From NCBI GenBank assembly GCA_964392305.1, contig CAYMPV010000014.1, positions 87,835 through 151,834 of the forward strand: 64,000 nucleotides of DNA. Direction: 5' to 3'. Positions 8,919-16,793 of the stretch are shown in pieces. Under the pieces are notes generated by a model. It made no database searches and was not told where the DNA came from. It worked only from the letters and a program-made list of their open reading frames with translations. This DNA comes from JACKIC01 sp964392305 (GTDB lineage: Bacteria; Planctomycetota; UBA1135; UBA2386). The stretch's first letter is position 1; each line of letters starts with the position of its first letter. The position numbers and the translations under genes are program-made.

Positions 8919-9998
8919 TTACAGCTCCTCGATGCGCCGTTCGCGCAGGTCCTGCAGCAGGCCGTCGATGATCGGCTCGAGTTTGCCCTCGAGCACCTGC
9001 GACAGCGCGAAGTTGCGGTTCAGCCGATGATCGGTGAGCCTGTCCTGAGGGAAGTTGTAGGTGCGGATGCGGTCGCTGCGGTCGCCCGAGCCGACCTGTT
9101 CCTTGCGTTCGGCCGCGCGCGCTGCGTCGACGGCGCGCTTCTGCGCCTCGTAGAGACGCGCCCGCAGCAGGGCCATCGCGCGCTGCCGGTTCTTGAGCTG
9201 GCTGCGCTCCTCCTGGCAGGTGACCACCAGGCCCGAAGGCACGTGCGTGAGGCGAACCGCGGACTCGGTCTTGTTGACGTGCTGACCGCCGGCGCCGCTG
9301 GCGCGGTAGGTGTCCATCTTGATGTCGCGCGACTCGTCGATGTTGACCTCGACCTCCTCGACCTCGGGCAACACCGCGACGGTCGCGGCGGACGTGTGCA
9401 CACGCCCCTTGGCTTCGGTCTCGGGCACCCGCTGCACGCGGTGCCCCCCGGACTCGAACTGCATGTAGTGGAACACGCTCTGGCCACGCAGCGTGAACAG
9501 GATCTCCTTGAAGCCACCCTGCTCGGTCGGCGTCGCGTGCATCGGCTCGAACGTCCAGCCGCGCCGCGTCGCGTAACGCTGATAGATCGTGCACAGGTCC
9601 TTGGCGAACAGCGCCGCCTCCTCGCCGCCGGTGCCGGCGCGGATCTCGACGATGCAGTCGCGGCGATCGTCACCCTGCTCGGCGAGCAGCAGGTCGATCA
9701 GCGCGTCGGCCTCGCCACGCGCCTTCTGCTCGAGGCCCGGCAACTCGGCGCGCGCCAGTTCGGCGAGTTCGTCGCCGCCTGCGAGCAGGGCGCGGTGTTC
9801 GTCGATGTCGGCGAGCAGCCTCGTGAAGGCGCGGTATCGGCCCACGACCTCGGTGGCGCTGCCGAGTTCTCGCTGCAGCGCTGCGAGCCGGTCGGGACGC
9901 GCGAGCAGGTCGGGGTCGCCAGACTGCACCATCAGCTGCTCGTGGCGTGCCACGAGGCTGTCGAGCCGCTGCTGGATGCGGGGCCGCAGGAAGCTCAT
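8919..9998 (-). CDS. prfA: Peptide chain release factor 1
   Basis: The protein is 359 residues, the normal RF1 length, from the ATG at 9998 (MSFLRPRIQQRL). The helical domain 1 covers ~1-100. The peptidyl-hydrolysis motif GGQ is in GAGGQHVNKTESAVRL. The codon-recognition tripeptide sits in RVQRVPETEAKGR: P-x-T marks RF1, whereas RF2 has SPF. It therefore reads UAA and UAG stop codons on the ribosome. The conserved EIRAGTGGEEA and ESGGHRVQRVP blocks are present. rpmE lies 92 bases upstream; prmC, which methylates the GGQ Gln, lies two genes downstream. Confidence 0.97.
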   Translation of the reverse strand: MSFLRPRIQQRLDSLVARHEQLMVQSGDPDLLARPDRLAALQRELGSATEVVGRYRAFTRLLADIDEHRALLAGGDELAELARAELPGLEQKARGEADALIDLLLAEQGDDRRDCIVEIRAGTGGEEAALFAKDLCTIYQRYATRRGWTFEPMHATPTEQGGFKEILFTLRGQSVFHYMQFESGGHRVQRVPETEAKGRVHTSAATVAVLPEVEEVEVNIDESRDIKMDTYRASGAGGQHVNKTESAVRLTHVPSGLVVTCQEERSQLKNRQRAMALLRARLYEAQKRAVDAARAAERKEQVGSGDRSDRIRTYNFPQDRLTDHRLNRNFALSQVLEGKLEPIIDGLLQDLRERRIEEL

Positions 9999-10090
9999 GC
10001 GCAGAGGACCACGGCGACCGCCGCTCGTCGCGGCGACGCTCCCGGGGATGCGGGAAGGCGGCGGTTACGACGCGGGGCCGCCAGTCGTAG

Positions 10091-10330
10091 CTAAGCCTTG
10101 GCCGCGCCGCTCGCGTCCGGGCTGCCCGCCGCCGTCTTGCCGTAACGCTTCATGAACTTGTCGACGCGACCCGCCGAGTCGACGAACTTGGTCGCGCCGG
10201 TGAAGAACGGGTGGCAGGCGGAGCAGATGTCCGTGCGGATCTCCGACTTGACGGAGTGGGTCACGAACTTGTTGCCGCAGGCGCAGGAGACCTGGCACGC
10301 AACGTACTTCGGGTGGATGTCGGCTTTCAT
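10091..10330 (-). CDS. rpmE: 50S ribosomal protein L31 (zinc-binding type)
   Basis: The protein is 79 residues from the ATG at 10330 (MKADIHPKYV). The N-terminal MK.DIHP signature is typical of L31. Cysteines in CQVSCACGN and ICSACHPFF provide the zinc ribbon of the C+ paralogue class, so it is the zinc-dependent form. FTGATKFVDSAGRVDKF follows as in other L31 proteins. An Ala and Ser-rich tail of about 12 residues extends beyond the usual end. It belongs to the large ribosomal subunit and sits directly upstream of prfA, a common arrangement in bacteria. Confidence 0.96.
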   Translation of the reverse strand: MKADIHPKYVACQVSCACGNKFVTHSVKSEIRTDICSACHPFFTGATKFVDSAGRVDKFMKRYGKTAAGSPDASGAAKA

Positions 10331-10409
10331 GGGCGCTGTTCCGCGCGCGGGCTTGGTCGCGATGCGGGCCGAAGAGTGTAGAGCCGGCCAGCGAAACGTC
10401 AACAGGCCG

Positions 10410-10919
10410 TCAGTGCACCCATTCGAGCAGGCGATCGAGCTGGGCCAGGGGCATGCGGAAGTCCAGCGTGGCAAAGCGCGTCGCTGGCACCGGCCGCTCC
10501 TCGACCAGACGACCGAACAGGTCGACCAGGGCGCCGCGGGCGTCCGCACTCAGCAGTTCGATCGCCGGCGCCGGCAGCACGATCACGGCTTCGCCGGACA
10601 ACACCTTGGCGGCTGCCGGCCCGGCGGGCAACGGCGGCGCCCGGCGCAACACCTCGGTGCCATCGGCCAGCAACTGCACCACCGGCGAGGTGCCGCCCGG
10701 CACGATCCGCGGCGAACTCGTCAGCAGGATGCGACCGGTCACGGCCGGCACCACCACGACCTGCCGCGGCGGTCGCGACGGCGGTGCTGGCGGCGACTTC
10801 ACCGCGGCCACCACGGCGTCGCGCTGCGCAACCACTTGCGCCAGCGCGACGATCGCACCCGCGGCCAGCAGCAGGGCCAGCACCAGCCGGACGGCCAACG
10901 TCTGCGGCCACAGCTTCAC
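10410..10919 (-). CDS. Small membrane-anchored protein of unknown function
   Basis: The protein is 169 residues. The start is a GTG at 10919 that overlaps the maf stop as GTGA, a strong sign of translational coupling and the reason for rejecting longer upstream starts. It begins VKLWPQTLAVRL, followed by one hydrophobic helix (about residues 8-29). A Pro-rich linker leads to a compact domain with repeated beta-like stretches (RQVVVVPAVTGRILLT, PVVQLLADGTEVL) and a helical end (LDRLLEWVH). The topology suggests a single-pass protein with the bulk outside the cytoplasm. I cannot assign a family. rpmE lies 79 bases downstream. Confidence 0.72.
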   Translation of the reverse strand: MKLWPQTLAVRLVLALLLAAGAIVALAQVVAQRDAVVAAVKSPPAPPSRPPRQVVVVPAVTGRILLTSSPRIVPGGTSPVVQLLADGTEVLRRAPPLPAGPAAAKVLSGEAVIVLPAPAIELLSADARGALVDLFGRLVEERPVPATRFATLDFRMPLAQLDRLLEWVH

Positions 10920-11515
10920 GACGACTCCCGGGCCGACCAGTTCGCGAGCAGGGCCAACACCGCCGGAACGTGCAGCCCCACCACCGTGTCGAAAGCGCCG
11001 CCCGCCAGCACCAGGAACGACTGCGCATCGTCCTGGATGCCGTAGCTGCCGGCTTTGCCGCGCCACTGTTCACTGTCGAGATACCGCTGCAGTTCGGCCG
11101 GGGTCGGCATGCGACAGTTCACGGTCGCCGTGGCCATCTGCTCGCCGAGGAGGGTGCCGTCGGGCGCACGCAGACAATGTGCGGTGTGCACGAGGTGTCG
11201 CCGCCCACTCAGCGCCTGCAGCATGCGCGCGGCCTGATCACGATCCGCGGGCTTGCCGAGTTCGACGCCGTCGAGATCGACCACGGTGTCGACTCCCAGC
11301 ACCGGCGCAGTGTGCTGGCCCGGCGCGCCGAGCGCCTTGCGCCGCGCGCGCTGCCGGGCCAGTTCGAGGGGCTCGCCGCGTTCGCCGTGGTCGTGGTCGC
11401 CGCCGGTCAGGTACTCGGGTCCTGGCTCACACAGTTCGAACCGCAGCCCGGCAGCGGCCAACAGGTCGCGACGCCGAGGCGAGGTCGAGGCGAGCAGCAG
11501 TTCGATCACCGCCAC
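10916..11515 (-). CDS. maf: Maf-family nucleotide pyrophosphatase
   Basis: The protein is 199 residues from the ATG at 11515 (MAVIELLLASTSPRRRDLL). The family signature S-x-S-P-R-R near the N-terminus (STSPRRRDLL) is intact. VLGVDTVVDLDG holds the catalytic Asp, and GKPADRDQAARML and YGIQDDAQSFL match the later Maf blocks. Maf proteins hydrolyse non-canonical or modified nucleoside triphosphates (dTTP, UTP, m5UTP or m7GTP, depending on subfamily) in the cytoplasm, and some affect septum formation. The subfamily cannot be fixed by eye. It overlaps the next gene by four bases and follows the 11601-12512 gene, with a small tandem repeat in the 85-base gap. Confidence 0.93.
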   Translation of the reverse strand: MAVIELLLASTSPRRRDLLAAAGLRFELCEPGPEYLTGGDHDHGERGEPLELARQRARRKALGAPGQHTAPVLGVDTVVDLDGVELGKPADRDQAARMLQALSGRRHLVHTAHCLRAPDGTLLGEQMATATVNCRMPTPAELQRYLDSEQWRGKAGSYGIQDDAQSFLVLAGGAFDTVVGLHVPAVLALLANWSARESS

Positions 11516-11525
11516 ATACTAACCA

Positions 11526-11573
11526 GCCCACATGCCAATCGGCCCACATGCCGATCAGCCCACATGCCGATCA
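11526..11573. repeat. Three tandem 16-bp repeats between maf and its upstream neighbour
   Basis: Three head-to-tail copies of gcccacatgccRatcR occur at 11526-11541, 11542-11557 and 11558-11573. The last two are identical and the first differs at two positions. They lie in the 85-base gap between the gene ending at 11601 and the maf start at 11515, so on the minus strand they would form part of the maf leader or the upstream 3' end. Each unit holds the weak palindrome GCATGtgGGC/GCCcaCATGC. Function is unknown; protein-binding sites or slippage products are both possible. Confidence 0.85.
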
Positions 11574-11600
11574 GAAGAGCCTGCGGCGCGGCCGCCGGCG

Positions 11601-12512
11601 TCAGCGCTTCTTGCCGCCCTTGGCCGGCGGCCCGAGCCGCAGCAACAAGCAGGTCGGCGACAGCGGATGCGTCAGGTTGACCTTGCCGCGCGGCAGGTCC
11701 TTGCCCACGTCGAGCGGCATGCCGCGATACGGGGCCAGCAGCACCCGCACGCGGTTGAGGAAGTCCCCGGTCGGCCCGTCCTTGGGGTCCAGGCCGAAGC
11801 GCTGCTGCGCGCGCAGGGTGGACTTGTCCGAGAAGCAGATCTCCTCGAGCGTGAGCAGGTTGTTGAGGAAATGCACCACGTGCGGCTGCAGCGCCGGCGC
11901 GCGCTGGAAGAACGTGTTGCGATCGCTGATGGCGGCACTGCGCAGGAACCCCAGCTGCACGCCGTTCTGGTCGTTGTAGATCTGCGCGATCGAGTCGCGC
12001 ACCCACATGCACCGTTCGAACAGGTTGGGGATCTCGAGATCCCGCAACAGATCCTCGACCTCGTAGGCCTCGGTGACCCGGAACTCGTTGCGGTCGACGA
12101 AGCTCTCGCGGATGCGGCGCCGGGCCTCCTGGCCGTAGCCGCACGCCAGACCGTCGGCGAAGTAGATGTGCAGCATCGCCTCGACGAGGTCGGTCTCAGG
12201 ACCGGGCTCCTCGACCGGCGCAGGCTCGGGGGCACCGGCGGGGGGACCGGCGGGCGCAGGCGCCGGGACCGGCGCGGCCTCGTCGTCGTCGTCGTCACCC
12301 GAACGGGCCACGGGCGCTGCCACCACGGGCACGACCGGCGGCGGCGGTGCCTTCTTGGGCTCCGGCGGCGGCGGCACCGGCACGTCGGCGAGAACCTTCT
12401 CGAGGTCGGCCAGCACCAACTTGAAGTTGGCGGGCGTCGGATCGAGCGCCTCGCGCAGGTCCGGCGCCGCAGCGACCTCGGGCTCAGGAGCAGTCTTCTT
12501 CTTCGACGGCAC
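11601..12512 (-). CDS. Uncharacterised protein with Pro/Ala-rich N-terminus and conserved C-terminal domain
   Basis: The protein is 303 residues from the ATG at 12512 (MPSKKKTAPEPEV). I do not recognise it. Residues 1-105 are low complexity: Lys-rich start, Pro and Ala-rich stretches and a run of five Asp. Residues ~108-290 look like a folded, mostly helical domain (DLVEAMLHIYFADGLACGYG, EVEDLLRDLEIPNLFERCMW, NNLLTLEEICFSDKS). There is no signal peptide or membrane helix. It lies between rpsP (128 bases upstream) and maf (85 bases downstream) in a translation-related run, where many bacteria have rimM or trmD. It resembles neither of those. Confidence 0.78.
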   Translation of the reverse strand: MPSKKKTAPEPEVAAAPDLREALDPTPANFKLVLADLEKVLADVPVPPPPEPKKAPPPPVVPVVAAPVARSGDDDDDEAAPVPAPAPAGPPAGAPEPAPVEEPGPETDLVEAMLHIYFADGLACGYGQEARRRIRESFVDRNEFRVTEAYEVEDLLRDLEIPNLFERCMWVRDSIAQIYNDQNGVQLGFLRSAAISDRNTFFQRAPALQPHVVHFLNNLLTLEEICFSDKSTLRAQQRFGLDPKDGPTGDFLNRVRVLLAPYRGMPLDVGKDLPRGKVNLTHPLSPTCLLLRLGPPAKGGKKR

Positions 12513-12640
12513 GGATGGGTTTGGCGAATGCCCGGGTCCGGGCGAAAGCGGAGCTAGCAGGAGGTCACGATGCCGGTCGATACCGCGCAGTCCCGGGTGC
12601 GCCGCCAGGCGGCGCCGCCTCGTCCCGCGCCGACCGGCTA

Positions 12641-13030
12641 CTACTTCTTCTTGCCGGCAGCAGCGCGCTCAGCCTTCTCGACGCGCTTCTGCGCCTTGGG
12701 CTTGCGCACCTTCTTCTTCGGCGGCACGAACGCCTTGGCCTTGGCCTTGCTCTTGTTGCGTTCGCGCTTCTTCGGCTGCGGGATCGCGACGCCGGACTTC
12801 TCGATCATCTCCGCGACCGTCTCCGACGCCTTGGCGCCGACCGACAGCCAGTACTGGATGCGCTCGGTGTTGAGCTTGACCTGTTCCTGGGCGCGGGGCA
12901 TCAACGGCAGGTAGTAGCCGAGGGCCTCGATGATGCGGCCGTCGCGCGGAAAGCGCGGATCGGTGGCAACCACTCGGTAGGTCGGGTGGTTGAGTCGGCC
13001 AAAGCGTTTCAGACGAAGCGTGACTGCCAA
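12641..13030 (-). CDS. rpsP: 30S ribosomal protein S16
   Basis: The protein is 129 residues. The start is a TTG at 13030: the mature-type N-terminus (M)AVTLRLKRFGRLNHPTYRVV begins there, and a GGAG Shine-Dalgarno lies six bases upstream. S16 features are clear: RVVATDPRFPRDGR, IIEALGYYLP and LNTERIQYWLSVGAKASETV. The last ~45 residues form a Lys and Arg-rich extension (KKRERNKSKAKAK...) longer than in most S16 proteins. It is part of the small ribosomal subunit. ffh lies upstream, a classic neighbour. Confidence 0.95.
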   Translation of the reverse strand: MAVTLRLKRFGRLNHPTYRVVATDPRFPRDGRIIEALGYYLPLMPRAQEQVKLNTERIQYWLSVGAKASETVAEMIEKSGVAIPQPKKRERNKSKAKAKAFVPPKKKVRKPKAQKRVEKAERAAAGKKK

Positions 13031-13160
13031 AGCTGTCTCCGTGCGATCGGGGATCCGGCGGAATTGGGGCGAGAAGCAAAGCAAATCGGCAAGGCCAGCG
13101 CCAGCCCTTTTTCAGGCCCTGGCCGCCATTCCGTGGCGCGGGGCGATCCCGCAGCACGAC

Positions 13161-14609
13161 TCAACGGCGCCGGCCACCCGGAAACCCACCCGGGAAGCCG
13201 CGGCCACCGCCCCGTCCGCCGCCGCCAAAGCCCTTGGGCAGGCCGCCCATGCCACCGGGGCCGCCCGCCCCCATGCCACCGCCGCCGAGCAGGTCGCCGA
13301 GGCCGGGCGGCATGCCGCCGCCGCGCCCCATCTTCTTCATCATGTCCTGCATCGCCTTGAACTGCTTGATCAGGCCGTTGACGGCGTCGAGCGGATTGCC
13401 CGAACCGGCGGCGATGCGGCGGCGGCGCGGCAGATCGATCACGTCCGGGCGCTGGCGTTCGCGCACCGTCATCGACTGGATCATCGCCTCGAGGCGCTTG
13501 AAGTGTTTGTCGTCGAGATCGACGTCCTTGAGCATCGAGCCGACACCGGGAAGCATGCCGAGCACCTTCTTGAGCGGGCCGAGCTTGCGGATCATGTTCA
13601 ACTGCGAGAGGAAGTCCTCGAAGTTGAACTGCCCCTTCTGCATCTTGCGCGCCGCGGCCTCCGCCTCCTTCTCGTCGATCACCGACTGGGCCTTCTCGAC
13701 CAGGCCGACGACGTCGCCCATGCCGAGGATGCGCCCGGCCATGCGCGACGGATCGAATTCCTCGAGGTCGTCGACCTTCTCGCCGACGCCCGCAAACAGG
13801 ATCGGCCGCCCCGTGACCTTGACGATCGACAGCGCCGCACCGCCGCGCGCGTCACCGTCGACCTTGGTCAGGATCAACCCGTGCAGCGGCAGGCGGGCAT
13901 GGAACTCCTTGCTCGAGTTCACGGCGTCCTGACCCAACATCGCGTCGGCGACCAGCAGCACGCCGTGCGGCTTGCACTTGGTGTGGATCTCCTGCAACTC
14001 GACCATCAGCGGCTCGTCGATGTGCAGACGGCCGGCGGTGTCGAGGATGATCACGTCGTGGCCGTGGGCGATGCCGAACTCGACGCCGCGCCGGCAGACC
14101 TCGGGCGGCCGCGCCGTGGTCGGTTCGGCGTGCACGGCGATGCCGAGTTGTCTGCCCAGGCTCTGCAACTGCTCGACGGCGGCCGGGCGCTGCAGGTCGG
14201 CTGCCACCAGCAGCGGCTTCTTCTTCTTGTTCTTGCGCAACCACAGCGCCAGCTTGGCGCACGTGGTCGTCTTGCCGCTGCCCTGCAGGCCGCACATCAT
14301 CAGCACCAGCGGGCCCTTGTCGGCGATCGGCAGCCCCACCGCCTGGCCGCCGAGCAGTTCGGTCAGCGCGTCGTGGAAACACTTCACGAACTGCTGCCCC
14401 GGCTCGACCGACTCGATCACCTTCTGGCCGATCACCCGCTGCCGCACGTCGGCGACGAATTCCTTGGCGACCTGGAAGTTGACGTCGGCCTCGAGCAGCG
14501 CCTGGCGCACCGCCCGGATGCCCTCGTCGACATTGGCCTCGGTGAGGACCTTCTGGCCGACGAGGGAGCGGTAGGCCTTGCCGAGTGCGTTGGCGAGCGA
14601 GTCGAACAT
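13161..14609 (-). CDS. ffh: Signal recognition particle GTPase Ffh (SRP54)
   Basis: The protein is 482 residues from the ATG at 14609 (MFDSLANALGKAY). The N domain (1-90) is followed by the G domain with the P-loop GLQGSGKTTTCAK, DTAGRLHIDEPLM, the guanine-specificity motif TKVDGDARGGAALS and the closing AGVGEKVDDLEEFDP. The M domain binds signal sequences and 4.5S RNA and carries RRRIAAGSGNPLDAVNGLIKQF and AMQDMMKKMG. A tail of about 50 residues, almost only Gly, Pro, Met, Phe and Arg, extends past the M domain. It is divergent from the lipoprotein gene at 14751. The SRP RNA gene is not seen in the window. Confidence 0.97.
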   Translation of the reverse strand: MFDSLANALGKAYRSLVGQKVLTEANVDEGIRAVRQALLEADVNFQVAKEFVADVRQRVIGQKVIESVEPGQQFVKCFHDALTELLGGQAVGLPIADKGPLVLMMCGLQGSGKTTTCAKLALWLRKNKKKKPLLVAADLQRPAAVEQLQSLGRQLGIAVHAEPTTARPPEVCRRGVEFGIAHGHDVIILDTAGRLHIDEPLMVELQEIHTKCKPHGVLLVADAMLGQDAVNSSKEFHARLPLHGLILTKVDGDARGGAALSIVKVTGRPILFAGVGEKVDDLEEFDPSRMAGRILGMGDVVGLVEKAQSVIDEKEAEAAARKMQKGQFNFEDFLSQLNMIRKLGPLKKVLGMLPGVGSMLKDVDLDDKHFKRLEAMIQSMTVRERQRPDVIDLPRRRRIAAGSGNPLDAVNGLIKQFKAMQDMMKKMGRGGGMPPGLGDLLGGGGMGAGGPGGMGGLPKGFGGGGRGGGRGFPGGFPGGRRR

Positions 14610-14750
14610 CGCGCGCAGGATGTTGGCGCGCCCCCCGCGGGTCAAGTCTCGTCGGATCGGCGACCTCGGGCTTGCCTGTGCACTGCCCGGAAGGAAACTC
14701 GTCGGCTATCGTCCCACGCGCGGAACGATCCTTGCCCAGCGGGCCACCCC

Positions 14751-15332
14751 ATGAAGCTACGCCGCCTCTGCGCCGCCCTCCCCCTCCTCCTGCCGATCGC
14801 GTGCGCAACTCCCGTCGCGATCGAACGTCCCGAACACGCGCTGCACGTCGAACTGCGCGACTTCCAGACCCAGCAATGGGTGTTTCGCGAGCAGAACACC
14901 ACGCCGCAGGTGTTCGACTTCCCCGAACAGGGCCGCGTGACCGTGCGTGAGATCAGCCTCGACGGCTTCCCCGGCAACGCCTACGTGCGCTGCCGCTTCC
15001 ACTACCAGAACCGCACCGCCAAGCCCGTGGTGCAATCGTGGGTGTCACTCGACGTGCTCGACGCCCAAGGAAACCTCGTCGCCAGCCAGGCCAGCGTCTG
15101 CATCGTTCCGCACCCGATCCCGATCGCCCGCGGCGCCTACTTCGCCGACGAGTTGCGCACCCAGACCTTCGGCGTGCACCTGCAGCCGGGCTGGAGCTGG
15201 CGGATCCGCTGCACCTCGCAGCTCGAGGAAGAAGAGGAGCCGCTCGACCCGCCGGTGGAGGAGCCCAGGGACCCGCGCGTGGCGCCGCCGCTCGAGATCA
15301 AGGATCGCGGCGCGAACCGGCGCTGGAACTGA
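14751..15332 (+). CDS. Probable lipoprotein, DUF1425-like
   Basis: The protein is 193 residues from the ATG at 14751 (MKLRRLCAALPLLLPIAC). The N-terminus is a short export signal ending in LPIAC, a plausible though imperfect lipobox that would place Cys18 on lipid. The folded part (about 40-155) is a beta-rich domain: ISLDGFPGNAYVRCRFHYQN and VVQSWVSLDVLDAQGNLV suggest an Ig-like sandwich similar to YcfL/DUF1425-type outer lipoproteins. That similarity is from general appearance only. The tail is acidic then Pro-rich (EEEEEPLDPPVEEP). It is divergent from ffh and convergent with the M28 peptidase gene, so it is probably its own unit. Confidence 0.75.
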   Translation: MKLRRLCAALPLLLPIACATPVAIERPEHALHVELRDFQTQQWVFREQNTTPQVFDFPEQGRVTVREISLDGFPGNAYVRCRFHYQNRTAKPVVQSWVSLDVLDAQGNLVASQASVCIVPHPIPIARGAYFADELRTQTFGVHLQPGWSWRIRCTSQLEEEEEPLDPPVEEPRDPRVAPPLEIKDRGANRRWN

Positions 15333-15350
15333 TCTCGCCAGACACCCCGG

Positions 15351-16793
15351 TTACCGCCGACGCCGTTCCAGCACCTTCTTGCCGGCTTCGGTCCACTGCG
15401 GCGCGGCGTCGCGATTGGCGAGTTCGAGCGTCGCCTCACGCAGGCCGTCGATGATCTTGGTCATGTGCGGGATGTCGAGCTTGCCGACCTCGTCCGACGG
15501 CCGGTGGTAATCCTGGTGCAGTGATCCGGCGCTGATCGAGTGCGCGACGATGCCATGTCGCGCCAGCGAGAAGTTGTCGCTCTGCGCGAACAGCTGGTTG
15601 GCCATCTCGAAGTCGACCACGGAAACTCCGGCGCGCTCGAGTCCGACGCCGACGATCGCCGCGAAGTCGCTGTAGCCGCTGCCCGTGATCCAGGCCTTGC
15701 CTTCGTTGCCGGGCAGCGGGCGACCGATCATCTCGATGTTGAGGTTGGCGACGATCTGTTCGCGCGGCACCGGCGGCCGCTCGCCGAACGCCTTGCTGCC
15801 GAGCAGCCCCTTCTCCTCGCCCGAGAAACACACGAACAGGATGCTGCGGCGCGGCGGCGGCAGCTTGGCGAGGTCTTCGGCCAGCAGCACCACCGCGGTG
15901 GTGCCGGTCGCGTCGTCGTCGGCGCCGTTGTAGATGCCGTCGCCGTTCACGGGGTTGCCGGTGCCGACGTGGTCGTAGTGGGCGCTGACGATCACGTACT
16001 CGTCCTTCTTGTCGGTGCCGGGCAACAACCCCACGACGTTGTGCACGGTCACGTCGACCTTCTCGGCGGCGGCCGTCGACCAGGTCGCGGCCCAGGCGAC
16101 GTCGCGGCCATCCCCGGGCGGCGCCGGCAGCAGCCCCTTGCGCACCAGGAACACCGGCCGCGACGCCGCACGGCGGCCGACGAGTGCCCGACGCACCCCC
16201 TTGCTCGCGACCCAGTACGGGTGGTCTTCGGCGACCTCGACGACGATCGGCTGCCGCCCCGACTGCGCGAACAGCAGTCGCTGCAGCACCGGATCGTCGC
16301 TGTCGGCGACGGTGCATCCCTCGTCTTCACCGGCGACCGCCTCACCCTGGCGCCACAACCGCACATCGGTGTCGGCGACCAGGGCGACGTCGACCTTGTC
16401 GTCACCGTGTTTGCGCACCAGCTGCAGCGACACCGCGGTGGAGTCGAGTTGCAGCGTGGGCAGCGTGTAGTCGTGGAACCAGCTGCCGGCGGTCACTTGC
16501 TGCAAGCGTGCGGCCTTGAACCGCGCCGCGAGCCAGTCGGCGGCTTCGTCGAGCCCGGGACTGGGCGTGTCGCGGCCGGCGCGCGCGTCGTCGGCGAGCC
16601 AACTCACGACGTCCAGCACGCGGGCCTCGGCGGCGTTCGTCGCGCCGGCGACCTTCGGAGCGGTGACCTTCGGAGCGGTGGCGACGTCCGGCGTCGCACC
16701 GTTCTGCGCGACGACGCCGAGAACGGGCAACAGCGCGGCGGGCAACAACGCGGCGAGCCCACCGCGCGACAAGACGGACATGAGGTTGTTCAT
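15351..16793 (-). CDS. Secreted M28-family zinc aminopeptidase
   Basis: The protein is 480 residues from the ATG at 16793. An N-terminal hydrophobic stretch (about 10-30, ending VVAQNG) is a signal peptide, followed by a repeated APKVT/APKVA linker. The M28 domain holds the dinuclear zinc ligands: VSAHYDHVG, YNGADDDATGT, FSGEEKGLLGS, LNIEMIG and DYHRPSDEV. It would release N-terminal amino acids from peptides in the periplasm or outside the cell. An inserted region between residues ~150 and 260, before the first ligand, may be a PA-like domain. Its start overlaps the larE stop by four bases (ATGA), so the two are translationally coupled, although no functional link is obvious. Confidence 0.92.
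   Translation of the reverse strand: MNNLMSVLSRGGLAALLPAALLPVLGVVAQNGATPDVATAPKVTAPKVAGATNAAEARVLDVVSWLADDARAGRDTPSPGLDEAADWLAARFKAARLQQVTAGSWFHDYTLPTLQLDSTAVSLQLVRKHGDDKVDVALVADTDVRLWRQGEAVAGEDEGCTVADSDDPVLQRLLFAQSGRQPIVVEVAEDHPYWVASKGVRRALVGRRAASRPVFLVRKGLLPAPPGDGRDVAWAATWSTAAAEKVDVTVHNVVGLLPGTDKKDEYVIVSAHYDHVGTGNPVNGDGIYNGADDDATGTTAVVLLAEDLAKLPPPRRSILFVCFSGEEKGLLGSKAFGERPPVPREQIVANLNIEMIGRPLPGNEGKAWITGSGYSDFAAIVGVGLERAGVSVVDFEMANQLFAQSDNFSLARHGIVAHSISAGSLHQDYHRPSDEVGKLDIPHMTKIIDGLREATLELANRDAAPQWTEAGKKVLERRRR

Noticed and set aside
12990..14750. Long plus-strand frame opposite ffh
   Set aside because: It is the antisense of ffh; only its last 194 codons, from the ATG at 14751, form a plausible gene.
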